Assembly (NCBI RefSeq): GCF_036010505.1
Contig: NZ_CP108569.1
Coordinates: forward strand, 3,793,001-3,857,000
Length of the DNA: 64,000 nt
Source: Streptomyces sp. NBC_01197
Lineage (GTDB): Bacteria > Actinomycetota > Actinomycetes > Streptomycetales > Streptomycetaceae
Direction: 5' to 3'
The notes beneath the pieces were generated by a model. That model saw only the letters and a list, made by a program, of their open reading frames with translations, did not search any database and had not been told where the DNA came from. Positions within the stretch are counted from its first letter, which is position 1. Each line of letters starts with the position of its first letter. Below, piece by piece: positions 1-8,823 of this stretch. A program made the position numbers and the translations under genes.

Positions 1-581
1 TCGTCGGCAATCTCGTCGACGACCCCGAGCTGCGCTTCACCCCGTCCGGTGCGGCAGTCGCGAAGTTCCGTGTCGCGTCCACTCCCCGCATCTTCGACAA
101 GCAGACCAATGAGTGGAAGGACGGCGAAGGCCTGTTCCTCACCTGCTCGGTCTGGCGTCAGGCGGCGGAGAACGTCGCGGAATCGCTTCAGCGAGGCATG
201 CGCGTCGTCGTGCAGGGCCGACTGAAGCAGCGGTCCTACGAGGACCGCGAGGGCGTCAAGCGCACGGTCTACGAGCTGGACGTCGAGGAAGTCGGCCCCA
301 GCCTCAAGACGGCCACGGCCAAGGTCACCAAGACCACCGGTCGAGGCGGTCAGGGCGGCCAGGGTGGTTACGGCGGCGGCGGTGGCCAGCAGCAGGGCGG
401 CGGCAACTGGGGCGGAGCCCCCAGCGGAGGCCAGCAGGGCGGTGGCGGTGCAGCCGCCGACGACCCGTGGGCCTCCAACGCGCCGGCCGGCGGTGGCCAG
501 CAGCAGGGCGGGGGCGGCTGGGGCGGAAGCTCCGGCGGTTCCGGCTCCGGCGGTGGCTACTCGGACGAGCCGCCCTTCTAG
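1..581 (+). CDS. ssb: Single-stranded DNA-binding protein, 5' truncated
   Basis: The frame is open from base 3 ([12 protein letters not shown]) to the stop at 579-581, so only the first few codons are missing. The OB-fold that binds ssDNA covers roughly the first 110 residues. It is followed by a Gly/Gln-rich linker and the acidic tip ending DEPPF, the conserved C-terminal tail that recruits replication and repair partners. SSB protects ssDNA at the fork. The glycine-rich linker is typical of the essential actinobacterial SSB. It lies upstream of rpsR (42-nt gap) and rplI, the usual ssb-rpsR-rplI ribosome/replication cluster. Identity is secure; the start lies outside the window. Confidence 0.97.
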   Translation, partial: VGNLVDDPELRFTPSGAAVAKFRVASTPRIFDKQTNEWKDGEGLFLTCSVWRQAAENVAESLQRGMRVVVQGRLKQRSYEDREGVKRTVYELDVEEVGPSLKTATAKVTKTTGRGGQGGQGGYGGGGGQQQGGGNWGGAPSGGQQGGGGAAADDPWASNAPAGGGQQQGGGGWGGSSGGSGSGGGYSDEPPF

Positions 582-623
582 GGCAGCTCGTACCCCACTT
601 CTTGATCACACAGGAGAAACACC

Positions 624-860
624 ATGGCGAAGCCGCCTGTGCGCAAGCCTAAGAAGAAGGTCTGCGCTTTCTGCAAGGACAAGACCCAGTACGTGGACTA
701 TAAGGACACGAACATGCTGCGGAAGTTCATTTCCGACCGTGGCAAGATTCGTGCCCGCCGCGTTACCGGCAACTGCACGCAGCACCAGCGTGACGTCGCC
801 ACGGCTGTCAAGAACAGCCGTGAGATGGCGCTGCTGCCCTACACGTCCACTGCGCGATAA
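624..860 (+). CDS. rpsR: 30S ribosomal protein bS18
   Basis: This 78-residue protein matches bS18, which binds the platform of the 30S subunit next to bS6. The start is fixed by an AGGAG ribosome-binding site eight bases before ATG. It contains a CAFC pair near residues 14-17 and a further Cys in GNCTQHQ, so it is the zinc-ribbon (C+) form. Streptomycetes usually also carry a Cys-lacking copy elsewhere under Zur control (family knowledge, not seen here). It is followed 18 bp later by rplI and is presumably cotranscribed with ssb. Confidence 0.97.
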   Translation: MAKPPVRKPKKKVCAFCKDKTQYVDYKDTNMLRKFISDRGKIRARRVTGNCTQHQRDVATAVKNSREMALLPYTSTAR

Positions 861-878
861 GGGAAGGGTGACCGAAAA

Positions 879-1325
879 ATGAAGATCATCCTCACCCACG
901 AGGTCGCTGGCCTCGGTTCCGCCGGCGACGTCGTGGACGTCAAGGACGGTTACGCCCGCAACTACCTGGTCCCGCGTGGTTTCGCGATCCGCTGGACCAA
1001 GGGTGGCGAGCAGGACGTGGCGCAGATTCGCCGCGCCCGCAAGATCCACGAGATCGCGACCATCGAGCAGGCCAATGAGGTCAAGGCCAAGCTCGAGGGC
1101 GTGAAGGTCCGTCTGGCCGTTCGCTCCGGCGACGCCGGCCGTCTCTTCGGTTCCGTCACCCCGGCCGACATCGCCTCGGCGATCAAGGCTGCCGGTGGCC
1201 CCGTGGTCGACAAGCGTCGCGTCGAGCTCGGTGCGCCGATCAAGACCCTGGGCGCCCACCAGGTGTCCGTGCGTCTGCACGCCGACGTTGCCGCACAGCT
1301 CGGCATCGAGGTCGTCGCCGCGTAA
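879..1325 (+). CDS. rplI: 50S ribosomal protein bL9
   Basis: This is a full-length 148-residue bL9. The N-terminal RNA-binding domain opens [19 protein letters not shown] and contains the conserved [10 protein letters not shown] stretch. A long connecting helix and a C-terminal domain (residues about 85-148) follow. bL9 binds 23S rRNA at the base of the L1 stalk. A GAAGGGTGA-type ribosome-binding site precedes the ATG. It is the last gene of ssb-rpsR-rplI; a strong hairpin follows 25 bp after the stop. Confidence 0.97.
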   Translation: MKIILTHEVAGLGSAGDVVDVKDGYARNYLVPRGFAIRWTKGGEQDVAQIRRARKIHEIATIEQANEVKAKLEGVKVRLAVRSGDAGRLFGSVTPADIASAIKAAGGPVVDKRRVELGAPIKTLGAHQVSVRLHADVAAQLGIEVVAA

Positions 1326-1349
1326 CTGCTGCGCTCGGCAGAGCATGGA

Positions 1350-1379
1350 ATGGGCCGTCTCCTTCGGGAGGCGGCCCAT
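1350..1379 (+). terminator. Intrinsic terminator after rplI
   Basis: A perfect 13-bp stem (one G-T pair) is closed by a TTCG tetraloop at 1363-1366, directly downstream of rplI. There is no long T tract, as is usual in Streptomyces. It probably ends the ssb-rpsR-rplI transcript and separates it from the convergent MATE gene. Confidence 0.8.
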
Positions 1380-1384
1380 TCGCC

Positions 1385-1398
1385 GTTTCACGTGGAAC
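1385..1398. promoter_or_regulatory. parS-like ParB-binding site (one mismatch)
   Basis: GTTTCACGTGGAAC differs at one position from the Streptomyces parS palindrome GTTTCACGTGAAAC. It lies in the short gap between two convergent genes. ParB spreads from such origin-proximal sites to organise chromosomes during sporulation (family knowledge). The two exact copies elsewhere in the window support the call. Confidence 0.75.
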
Positions 1399-1531
1399 AT
1401 CCGGCGGCCGCTCTGCTGCGCAGCCTGCCGCCGCGAGTCCATTGCATTGGCACGCAGAGTGCGTCGGCCGACCCCCCGCCGAGTCGGCTACCAGAGTCGG
1501 CTACCCGAGTCCGCTGGGTTCGGCCCGGGGG

Positions 1532-2869
1532 TCAGCGGGTGGCGCCCGTGACGATCCAGCGGCCCGAGCGGGCCCGGAGCCAGAGAGTCACCGTCCGGAC
1601 CGCCATCATCAGAGCCATCGCCCACCAGAGTGCGGTCAGTCCGCCGCCCAGTGTCGGCACCAGGAGTGCCGCCGGGGTGAAGACGGCCAGGGTGACGACC
1701 ATGGCCCAGGCCAGATAACGGCCGTCGCCCGCGCCCATCAGCACACCGTCCAGGACGAAGACGATGCCGGAGATCGGCTGAGTGACCGCCACGACCAGTA
1801 GGGCCGGCAGCAGTACGTCCCGTACCGCCTGGTCGCCGGTGAACAGCGGGACGAACAGCGGTCGGGTTGCCACGACCAGCGCGCCCAGCACCACTCCTGA
1901 GGCGATGCCCCACTGCACCATGCGGCGGCAGGCCTCCTTCGCCCCTTCGGCATCCCCTGACCCCAGATAGCGGCCGATGATCGCCTGTCCGGCGATGGCG
2001 ATGGCATCCAGGGCGAACGCCAGAAGGCTCCAGAGCGAGAGCACGATCTGGTGTGCGGCCACATCGGTGTCGCCCAGATGGGCCGCCACAGCGGTCGCTG
2101 TCATCAGGACCGCACGCAGCGAGAGAGTACGGACCAACAGGGGGACCCCGGCCTGGGCACAGGCCCGTACCCCTGCGGCGTCCGGGAGCAGGGAAGCGCC
2201 GTGCTTCCTCGCCCCCCGTACGACCACCACCAGATAGACGGCGACCATGGCGAACTGGGCGATCACCGTGCCCAAGGCGGATCCGGCGATTCCCAGTCCG
2301 GCTCCGTAGACGAGCGTCACGTTGAGTGCGGCGTTGGCTGCGAATCCTCCGATCGCTACGTACAGCGGAGTCCTGGTGTCCTGGAGGCCACGCAGTACCC
2401 CGGTGGCCGCCAGCACCACCAGCATCGCGGGGATGCCGATGCTGGAGATCCGCAGATAGGTGACCGCGTATGGGGAGGAGTCGGCCGAGGCTCCGAAGAG
2501 GCCGACCAGCCAGGGGGCGGTGGGCAGGACGACAGCGATGACGAGAGCGCCGAGCAGCAGAGCGAGCCAGATGCCGTCCATCCCCTGGCGGATGGCGGCC
2601 TGTAGATCTCCCGCGCCCACCCGGCGCGCCACAGCGGATGTCGTGGCATACGCGAGGAAGACGAAGATGCTGACGGCTGCGCTCAGCAGGGCTGCAGCGA
2701 CCCCCAAACCCGCCAGCTGACGGGTTCCGAGGTGGCCGACGATGGCGCTGTCGGCCATGACGAAAAGTGGCTCGGCGACCAAGGCGCCGAAGGCGGGCAC
2801 GGCGAGCGAGATGATCTCCCGGTCGTGCCGTCGGCGGCTGGGGTTCGGTGCCGTGGAGGCCTGTGTCAT
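1532..2869 (-). CDS. MATE family efflux transporter
   Basis: This 445-residue, twelve-helix membrane protein resembles the DinF-like branch of MATE exporters, which use Na+ or H+ gradients to expel organic cations and drugs. Two homologous halves of six helices can be followed: the first opens IISLAVPAFGALVAEPLF, with AGLGVAAAL and GDLQAAI further on. The ATG at 2869 (MTQAS) was chosen over an in-frame TTG at 2878 because it has an AGG nine bases upstream. It converges on rplI and diverges from dnaB. Substrate unknown. Confidence 0.88.
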   Translation of the reverse strand: MTQASTAPNPSRRRHDREIISLAVPAFGALVAEPLFVMADSAIVGHLGTRQLAGLGVAAALLSAAVSIFVFLAYATTSAVARRVGAGDLQAAIRQGMDGIWLALLLGALVIAVVLPTAPWLVGLFGASADSSPYAVTYLRISSIGIPAMLVVLAATGVLRGLQDTRTPLYVAIGGFAANAALNVTLVYGAGLGIAGSALGTVIAQFAMVAVYLVVVVRGARKHGASLLPDAAGVRACAQAGVPLLVRTLSLRAVLMTATAVAAHLGDTDVAAHQIVLSLWSLLAFALDAIAIAGQAIIGRYLGSGDAEGAKEACRRMVQWGIASGVVLGALVVATRPLFVPLFTGDQAVRDVLLPALLVVAVTQPISGIVFVLDGVLMGAGDGRYLAWAMVVTLAVFTPAALLVPTLGGGLTALWWAMALMMAVRTVTLWLRARSGRWIVTGATR

Positions 2870-3293
2870 GCGGGACAACCTAATCTTCCACAGGTAAGAG
2901 ATGCAATAGGAATGAGACCCTTACTGATCCTGTCGTTCCAGCTTGGGCTGCGCGCTGTTTGTCGTGATCTTGGTCCAGTCGGAAAAGTTTTTCTCCCCCA
3001 CAGCCGGTGGACGGCGAATGCGCAGGTCAGATAGGTGATGGGGGTAGCGCTATAAGTTTGTCCACAGCGCTGTCCCCCGGCCCGTGCACAGGTTTTGGTG
3101 AGTTACCCACAGGCTGGGGTCCGTCACCCACAGGGCCTGTGGATAACAAGATTGGCTGACGGGGTCTGCGGGCCTACCGTGGACCGGCGCCCGACGCGCC
3201 GTTCGCGGAGTCGGGCCCCTTGTTTGTCGGTGCCGTGCCGTAAGAAAGAGTCGCACGGTTAGGTCCGCGGAGCGGACGGGAGGAGGTGGGCCG
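2870..3293. promoter_or_regulatory. Divergent MATE/dnaB intergenic region with DnaA boxes
   Basis: This 424-bp gap holds at least four DnaA-box-like 9-mers within 89 bp: TTGTCCACA (3058-3066, the exact Streptomyces consensus), TTACCCACA (3103-3111), TCACCCACA (3124-3132) and inverted TGTGGATAA (3138-3146). They lie about 150-235 bp upstream of the dnaB start. DnaA could autoregulate helicase supply here, or the cluster could titrate DnaA. The stretch at 2985-3057 is AT-richer than its surroundings. The dnaB promoter itself was not assigned. Confidence 0.7.
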
Positions 3294-4772
3294 GTGAGCA
3301 TTCCCGAGCCCTTGGACGACCCCTGGGCCGAGAGCAGTCCGGGTGACCGTCTGCCCGTCTCCCGCCAGCGCCGCGGTGACGGTGCCGGGGGCCGGGAACA
3401 GCACGACCGGGGCCGGGAGAACGGCTCCTGGGAGGGCGGATCCCCCGCGTTCGAGCGCGTACCCCCGCAGGACATCGATGCGGAACAGTCCGTCCTGGGT
3501 GGCATGCTGCTCTCCAAGGACGCCATCGCCGACGTCGTCGAGGTCATCAAGGGCCAGGACTTCTACCGCCCCGCACACGAGACGGTCTACCAGGCCATTC
3601 TCGACCTCTATGCGAAGGGCGAGCCTGCCGACCCGATCACGGTCGCTGCCGAACTGGTCAAGCGCGGCGAGATCAAGAAGGTCGGTGGGGCGCCCTATCT
3701 GCACACACTCGTCCAGTCGGTTCCGACGGCCGCCAACGCCGAGTACTACGCCGAGATCGTCCATGAGCGCGCCGTGCTGCGCAGGCTGGTCGAGGCCGGC
3801 ACGAAGATCACGCAGATGGGATACGCGGCGGACGGCGACGTCGACGAGATCGTCAACTCGGCCCAGGCCGAGATCTACGCCGTAACCGAGCAGCGCACCT
3901 CCGAGGACTATCTGCCGCTGGGCGACATCATGGAGGGCGCCCTCGACGAGATCGAGGCGATCGGCTCGCGCAGCGGCCAGATGTCCGGGGTGCCGACCGG
4001 TTTCACGGACCTGGACGCGCTGACGAACGGTCTGCACCCGGGCCAGATGATCGTCATCGCGGCCCGTCCCGCAATGGGTAAGTCGACGCTGGCGCTGGAC
4101 TTCGCCCGGGCCTGTTCCATCAAGGCCGCGCTGCCGAGCGTGATCTTCTCGCTCGAAATGGGCCGGAACGAGATCGCGATGCGTCTGCTGTCGGCGGAAG
4201 CGCGGGTGGCGCTTCACCACATGCGTTCGGGCTCCATGACGGACGAGGACTGGACGCGGCTGGCGCGGCGGATGCCGGACGTCACCGCCGCGCCGCTCTT
4301 CATCGACGACTCCCCGAACCTGTCGATGATGGAGATCCGGGCGAAGTGCCGACGGCTCAAGCAACGCCAGGACCTGAAACTGGTCGTGATCGACTATCTG
4401 CAGCTGATGCAGTCCGGCGGTTCGCGGCGCCCCGAGAGCCGCCAGCAGGAGGTCTCGGACATGTCGCGAAACCTCAAGCTGCTGGCGAAGGAGCTCGAAG
4501 TGCCGGTCATTGCGCTCTCGCAGCTGAACCGTGGCCCCGAGCAGCGTACGGACAAGAAGCCGATGGTGTCCGACCTGCGTGAATCGGGCTCGATCGAGCA
4601 GGACGCGGACATGGTGATCCTGCTCCACCGAGAGGACGCGTACGAGAAGGAGTCCCCGCGTGCGGGCGAGGCCGACCTGATCGTGGCCAAGCATCGTAAC
4701 GGCCCGACGGCGACGATCACTGTCGCGTTCCAGGGGCACTACTCGCGGTTCGTGGACATGGCGCAGACCTGA
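3294..4772 (+). CDS. dnaB: Replicative DNA helicase DnaB
   Basis: This 492-residue protein is the hexameric replicative helicase that unwinds DNA at the fork and contacts primase. A Streptomyces-type charged N-terminal extension of about 50 residues precedes the DnaB N-domain (DIDAEQSVLGGMLL). The RecA-like motor carries Walker A (RPAMGKST, about residue 260), Walker B (LVVIDYLQLM) and the DnaB motif SQLNRGPEQR. The start is GTG, preceded by GGAGGTGGGCCG. No intein interrupts the motor. It has its own upstream region with DnaA boxes and is not coupled to the ribosomal genes. Confidence 0.97.
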   Translation: MSIPEPLDDPWAESSPGDRLPVSRQRRGDGAGGREQHDRGRENGSWEGGSPAFERVPPQDIDAEQSVLGGMLLSKDAIADVVEVIKGQDFYRPAHETVYQAILDLYAKGEPADPITVAAELVKRGEIKKVGGAPYLHTLVQSVPTAANAEYYAEIVHERAVLRRLVEAGTKITQMGYAADGDVDEIVNSAQAEIYAVTEQRTSEDYLPLGDIMEGALDEIEAIGSRSGQMSGVPTGFTDLDALTNGLHPGQMIVIAARPAMGKSTLALDFARACSIKAALPSVIFSLEMGRNEIAMRLLSAEARVALHHMRSGSMTDEDWTRLARRMPDVTAAPLFIDDSPNLSMMEIRAKCRRLKQRQDLKLVVIDYLQLMQSGGSRRPESRQQEVSDMSRNLKLLAKELEVPVIALSQLNRGPEQRTDKKPMVSDLRESGSIEQDADMVILLHREDAYEKESPRAGEADLIVAKHRNGPTATITVAFQGHYSRFVDMAQT

Positions 4773-5165
4773 TTCCGGTGGCGCAGGGGGCTCAAATCCC
4801 GTATCGGGATCTCACGGCTGGTGCCGGATGAGAGTCCGGCCCTCCTGGCGCTGAGACGTGCAGGGCGCGCCCGTACTTGCAGGTCGTGCCTGTACTTCCA
4901 GGTCGTGCCTGTGCCTCGTTCGCGTTTAGAACGTCGACGCCCGGAAGACCAAGTGCCCGGCCGGGAACAGCCGGTGCGGCCGGCGCGGTTGCATCGACCG
5001 AGGGACCGGCGACGCACGGGCGGGGAGCACCCAGACCACCAGGGCGTCCGCCCCACCAGCATCCGGGCCCCAGTTTCCCCGGCACGCCCGCGCGCCCGGA
5101 CCAAGACGTATTCCGAACCAAGATGTATTCCGGACCAAGACGTTTTTCTGCAGGAGGACTGTTTC
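4773..5165. other. Gene-free region before the PIG-L gene
   Basis: This 393-bp stretch has no convincing gene. It contains a short direct repeat (AGGTCGTGCCTGT twice between about 4880 and 4915) and, at its right end, the three 17-bp iterons described separately. A reading frame runs in from 4821 but has no ribosome-binding site, and the deacetylase similarity begins only at 5166. Confidence 0.5.
5098..5148 (+). repeat. Three tandem 17-bp iterons upstream of the PIG-L deacetylase
   Basis: Three head-to-tail units lie end to end at 5098-5114, 5115-5131 and 5132-5148. The core ACCAAGA(C/T)GTATTCC is shared; unit 2 differs from unit 1 at two bases and unit 3 drifts near its end (GTTTTTC). They finish four bases before the AGGAGG ribosome-binding site. 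The exact 17-bp period and position suggest an array of protein-binding sites in the leader or promoter (inference). Confidence 0.75.
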
Positions 5166-5999
5166 ATGACTGACCGGCCTTTGACACTCATGGCAGTACA
5201 CGCCCACCCCGACGACGAGGCCACCGGAACCGGAGGGGTCCTCGCGCGGTACGCGGCGGAAGGTATCCGCACGGTTCTCGTGACGTGTACCGACGGCGGT
5301 TGCGGTGATGGACCGGGGGGCGTCAAGCCGGGTGATCCCGGACACGATCCGGCGGCCGTCGCCTCGATGCGCCGTCAGGAGCTGGAGGCGAGCTGTGACG
5401 TCCTGAAGGTCAGCGATCTGGAGATGCTGGACTATGTCGACTCCGGGATGACGGGCTGGCCGAGCAACGACGCCCCTGGATCCTTCTGGCAGACCCCCGT
5501 TGAGGAAGGCGCCGCCCGGCTGGCGGAACTCATGCGGCACTACCGGCCCGATGTGGTCGTCACCTACGACGAGAACGGCTTCTACGGCCACCCCGACCAC
5601 ATCCAGGCCAACCGCATCACGATGGCGGCGCTGGAGATGACCGCGCTGACACCGAAGGTGTACTGGACGACGGTGCCCCGCTCGATGATGCAGCGGTTCG
5701 GGGAGACCATGCGCGAGTTTCAGGAGGACATGCCGGAGCCGGATCCTGCCGAGGCCGCCGCGATGGCCGAGATCGGGCTCCCCGATGATGAGATCACCAC
5801 GTGGGTGGACACCACCGCCTTCCACGGCCAGAAGTTCGATGCGCTCGCCGCGCACGCCAGTCAGGGCGAGAACATCTTCTTCCTCAAGATGGGCAAGGAG
5901 AGGTTCGGTGAGCTGATGGGCATGGAGACCTACGTACGGGTCAAGGACGCCACCGGCGCGGCCGTACCCGAGAACGATCTCTTCGCCGGACTGCGCTGA
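5166..5999 (+). CDS. PIG-L/LmbE-family deacetylase
   Basis: This 277-residue protein has the metal-binding AHPDDEATGTGG motif near the N-terminus and the second motif GHPDHIQANR at about residues 140-149. These mark the zinc-dependent N-acetylglucosamine deacetylase fold (PIG-L, LmbE, MshB, Mca). Length and sequence (LMAVHAHPDDE, VTCTDGG) are closest to the mycothiol-linked MshB/Mca branch, but the exact substrate cannot be set from sequence. The ATG at 5166 was chosen because an AGGAGG lies 8 bases upstream and the family similarity starts there. The tandem iterons just upstream suggest regulated expression. Confidence 0.87.
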   Translation: MTDRPLTLMAVHAHPDDEATGTGGVLARYAAEGIRTVLVTCTDGGCGDGPGGVKPGDPGHDPAAVASMRRQELEASCDVLKVSDLEMLDYVDSGMTGWPSNDAPGSFWQTPVEEGAARLAELMRHYRPDVVVTYDENGFYGHPDHIQANRITMAALEMTALTPKVYWTTVPRSMMQRFGETMREFQEDMPEPDPAEAAAMAEIGLPDDEITTWVDTTAFHGQKFDALAAHASQGENIFFLKMGKERFGELMGMETYVRVKDATGAAVPENDLFAGLR

Positions 6000-6030
6000 T
6001 CCGCCCGTCCGTCCCGGGGCCCGGGAAAGA

Positions 6031-7062
6031 TCATCGGCTGTACGGCGCGGTCGAACGGGTAGCCCACCCGGTGGCTTGGCGGCTACCGTCCGGGCCGGAG
6101 CCGGTCCGCCGGCGGAAGGTGCGACGGTAGGTGTTCGGGGGCACGCCGACCGTGCGGTGGAAGTTCCGACGCAGCGTCGTGGCGGTGCCCATGCCGGTGG
6201 CCGCCGCGATGGTCTCGACACTGTCGTCGGTGGTCTCCAGCAACTCCTGGGCGTGGCGGATCCGTTGAGTGAGCAGCCATTGCAGCGGGCTGGTGCCGGT
6301 CGCCGCCCTGAAGTGGCGGCCCAGCTGGCGTGAGCTCATCCGCGCGTGGCGGGCCAGGTCCTCCACAGTCAGCGGATGGTCCAGCCTTTCGATCACCCAG
6401 GGGAACAGTTCGGCGAGCGGGTGGTTGTCCCGGTCGGGCACCGGGGTGGGGGCGAACTGGGCCTGACCGCCGTCCCGATGAGGCGGCACGACGAGGCCTC
6501 GGGCGACCACGTTGGCCATCGACGAGCCGTGGTCGAGGCGGACGAGGTGCAGGCACAGGTCCATGGCGGCGGCTTTGCCGGCGGAGGTGAGCACGCTGCC
6601 GTTGTCCACGTAGAGAACGTCCGGGTCCACCTTCACCTGGGGGTAGCGGGCAGCCAGGGTTCCGGTGTGCGCCCAGTGCGTGGTTGCGCGCCGCCCGTCC
6701 AGCAGGCCGGCGGCGGCCAGCACGAATGCGCCGGTGCACAGGGAGGCCACGCGTGCGCCCGCTCTGTGGGCTGCGCGCACCGCTTCGACCAGGTCGTCGG
6801 GCGGGTCCTCGTCGACGTCGGCCCAGCCCGGGACGATCACCGTGTCGGCCTGCGGGAGCCGGTCGAGTCCGTGATCGGGCTCCAGCCCGAACCGGCCGGC
6901 CCGCACGGGGCCCGGCCCGCAGAGGACGAGGTTGTACCAGGGGCCCGGTACGACGGCCGGGGCGGCGCCGAAGACCTCGCACGCCATGGACAGTTCGAAG
7001 TGCAACATCCCGTCGGTGATGGCTAGCGCGACAGTTTTCACGTCCGGAATTGTACGAGCCAT
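6031..7062 (-). CDS. GlxA-family transcriptional regulator (DJ-1/PfpI + AraC HTH)
   Basis: This 343-residue protein has an N-terminal DJ-1/PfpI-like domain (residues about 8-175) with the nucleophile-elbow sequence SLCTGAFVLAAAGLLDG. A C-terminal AraC/XylS double helix-turn-helix follows (LTVEDLARHARMSSRQLGRHF and QELLETTDDSVETIA). Such proteins regulate neighbouring genes in response to unknown amidated or nitrogenous ligands. The ATG at 7062 (MARTIPDVKTV) is where domain similarity starts; a longer in-frame extension upstream is GC-driven. It is divergent from the NAD-binding protein at 7154 with 91 bp between, so that gene is a plausible target. Confidence 0.88.
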   Translation of the reverse strand: MARTIPDVKTVALAITDGMLHFELSMACEVFGAAPAVVPGPWYNLVLCGPGPVRAGRFGLEPDHGLDRLPQADTVIVPGWADVDEDPPDDLVEAVRAAHRAGARVASLCTGAFVLAAAGLLDGRRATTHWAHTGTLAARYPQVKVDPDVLYVDNGSVLTSAGKAAAMDLCLHLVRLDHGSSMANVVARGLVVPPHRDGGQAQFAPTPVPDRDNHPLAELFPWVIERLDHPLTVEDLARHARMSSRQLGRHFRAATGTSPLQWLLTQRIRHAQELLETTDDSVETIAAATGMGTATTLRRNFHRTVGVPPNTYRRTFRRRTGSGPDGSRQATGWATRSTAPYSR

Positions 7063-7153
7063 GGCGTTCCGGACACTCGTGCGGAGCTCCCGCCCTCGAC
7101 AAGATGTCCACGACGGATCGCAACGGAGCATTTGAGTACGGGGGGGGGAACCC

Positions 7154-8182
7154 ATGGGATCAGGGCTCGAGGTGGCGGTGTTCGGGGCGTACGGGCACAC
7201 CGGGCGGTTTGTGGTGGCGCACCTGCGGGAGCGCGGGTTCGTCCCGGTTCTCTCCGGGCGGGATGCCGGCAAGCTGAAGGTACTGGCGTCCGAATCCGGA
7301 CTGGCCGACCGGCCGGCGTCGGCCGATGACCCGGCCTCGCTCGACCACGCACTGGCCGGTGCGGCGGCTGTGATCAACTGCGCGGGGCCGTTCGCAACGA
7401 CGGCCGCCCCCCTGATCGAGGCGGCACTGCGCGCCGGGATCCCGTATGCGGATGTGGCGGCCGAGATCGAGGCCAACGTCGATACGTTCACGCACTTCAC
7501 GGACCGTGCCCGCGCCGCTGGAGTGGTGATAGTCCCCGCGATGGCCTTCTACGGCGGCCTCGGCGACCTGATGGCCACCGCCGCGATGGGCGACTGGACG
7601 GCGGCCGACGAGGCCCACATCGCGTACGGGCTGAGCAGTTGGCACCCCACACGCGGGACGCGTAGCGCGGGCGTGGTCTCCCGGCAGCGGCGGGGCGGCG
7701 GACGCGTCGTGTACACCAACGGGCGGTTGCAGCACCGCCATGACGCCCCGCCGACCCTGAAGTGGTCCTTCCCCGAACCGATGGGCCCCCGGCCCGTCAT
7801 CGGGGAGTTCACGATGGCCGACGTCGTCACCGTTCCCAGCCACCTGGCCATCCCCGAAGTGCGGAACTACATGACGCTTGAGGCGGCCGGCGAGGTGTCG
7901 GCCCCGGACACACCGGTTCCGACCGCGGCCGACGGGAGCGGGCGGTCCGCGCAGACTTTCCTCGTCGATGTCGTCGTACGCTCCGACGGCGCCGAGCGAA
8001 GAGCTGTGGCGACGGGCCAGGACATCTACGCCGTCACCGCGCCACTTGTGGTGGAAGCGGTCGACCGGATTCTCACGGGGCGGACCAGGACGGTCGGCGT
8101 CGCCTCCGCCGGCGAGGTCTTCGATGCGCCGGACTTCCTCCGCGCGCTGTCCCCATACATTTCCGTTGACGTGCGTCAGTAG
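7154..8182 (+). CDS. Saccharopine dehydrogenase-like NAD(P)-binding protein
   Basis: This 342-residue protein opens with a Rossmann fingerprint (VAVFGAYGHTGRFVV). INCAGPF and a long central domain follow, as in saccharopine dehydrogenase-like and trans-acting enoyl-reductase-like proteins. It likely binds NAD(P)H in the cytoplasm; the substrate is unknown. The start ATG follows a run of nine G residues acting as ribosome-binding site. It is divergent from the GlxA-type regulator. Confidence 0.78.
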   Translation: MGSGLEVAVFGAYGHTGRFVVAHLRERGFVPVLSGRDAGKLKVLASESGLADRPASADDPASLDHALAGAAAVINCAGPFATTAAPLIEAALRAGIPYADVAAEIEANVDTFTHFTDRARAAGVVIVPAMAFYGGLGDLMATAAMGDWTAADEAHIAYGLSSWHPTRGTRSAGVVSRQRRGGGRVVYTNGRLQHRHDAPPTLKWSFPEPMGPRPVIGEFTMADVVTVPSHLAIPEVRNYMTLEAAGEVSAPDTPVPTAADGSGRSAQTFLVDVVVRSDGAERRAVATGQDIYAVTAPLVVEAVDRILTGRTRTVGVASAGEVFDAPDFLRALSPYISVDVRQ

Positions 8183-8382
8183 CGGGCAACTCGACCATCA
8201 CGCGACCTCAGCGCGCCGGGCTGCACACCGCTCCGTAACTCGGGCCGTGAGCCAGGCCGTAACTCGGTCCTCAAGCCGGTGCAGTGCGCTGATCTTGAGC
8301 AGGGCATCCCTGGCTGTCCCGGCACCTGTACTCGGCGTAATCCGGCCGATGGAGTCGCTGAGGGAGTGGGAAGGACGACTTG

Positions 8383-8799
8383 GTGTCTGCTCATCCACAG
8401 GTCGCAGAAGGCCGTGACATCGCGGGCGAACTGGCGTCACTGCACCAGTGGCTGGCGCGCGAGGACACGTTGCGCGGTCGTGTACGGATCGGGCAACGGC
8501 CCGTCGGGTTCGAGCACATGGGCGCTCCGGCCGACACGCTGGTCGTCGCCGTCGGCAGTGGTGGCGCCGTCGCGGTGCCGGCCCGGTCGGTCTCCGTCTG
8601 GCTCTGCCAACGCCGCTCGGACGTGACGGTCGAGGTGTCCTCGCCCACCGGGGAAACGGTGTCGGTGACTGCCCGGCGCGTGCGCGACGCGCAGGCCGTG
8701 ATCGAGACGGTGTTGCACCCGGACAAGAGGCAGTTGTGCCCAGAGGGTGGTCAGTTGTGCCCAGACGGCGATCAGTTGCGCCCGGGCACCGATGAGTAG
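8383..8799 (+). CDS. EACC1 domain protein (effector-associated constant component 1)
   Basis: This 138-residue protein matches the EACC1 family along its length: a helical start (LASLHQWLAREDTLRGRVRI), then MGAPADTLVVAVGSGGA, a serine-rich turn and helix (ARSVSVWLCQRRSDVTVEV) and the end strand TGETVSVTARRV. EACC1 is a small constant subunit of actinobacterial conflict systems, usually encoded beside a variable effector such as a caspase-like protease. GTG at 8383 (GGAAGGA 7 bases upstream) was preferred to TTG at 8380. The C-terminus carries three imperfect (Q-L-C/R-P-x-G) repeats of about 24-27 bp. The expected effector follows only as a short stump. Function is inferred from the family. 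Confidence 0.75.
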   Translation: MSAHPQVAEGRDIAGELASLHQWLAREDTLRGRVRIGQRPVGFEHMGAPADTLVVAVGSGGAVAVPARSVSVWLCQRRSDVTVEVSSPTGETVSVTARRVRDAQAVIETVLHPDKRQLCPEGGQLCPDGDQLRPGTDE

Positions 8800-8823
8800 A
8801 GATAAGTGGAGAAGGACGGGAAA

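Noticed and set aside
606..1442. 278-codon minus-strand frame across rpsR-rplI
   Set aside because: Antisense of two ribosomal protein genes; its MFHVKR stretch comes only from the parS-like palindrome.
3174..4739. 521-codon minus-strand frame opposite dnaB
   Set aside because: Shadow of dnaB, rich in Arg/His/Leu, without recognisable motifs or ribosome-binding site.
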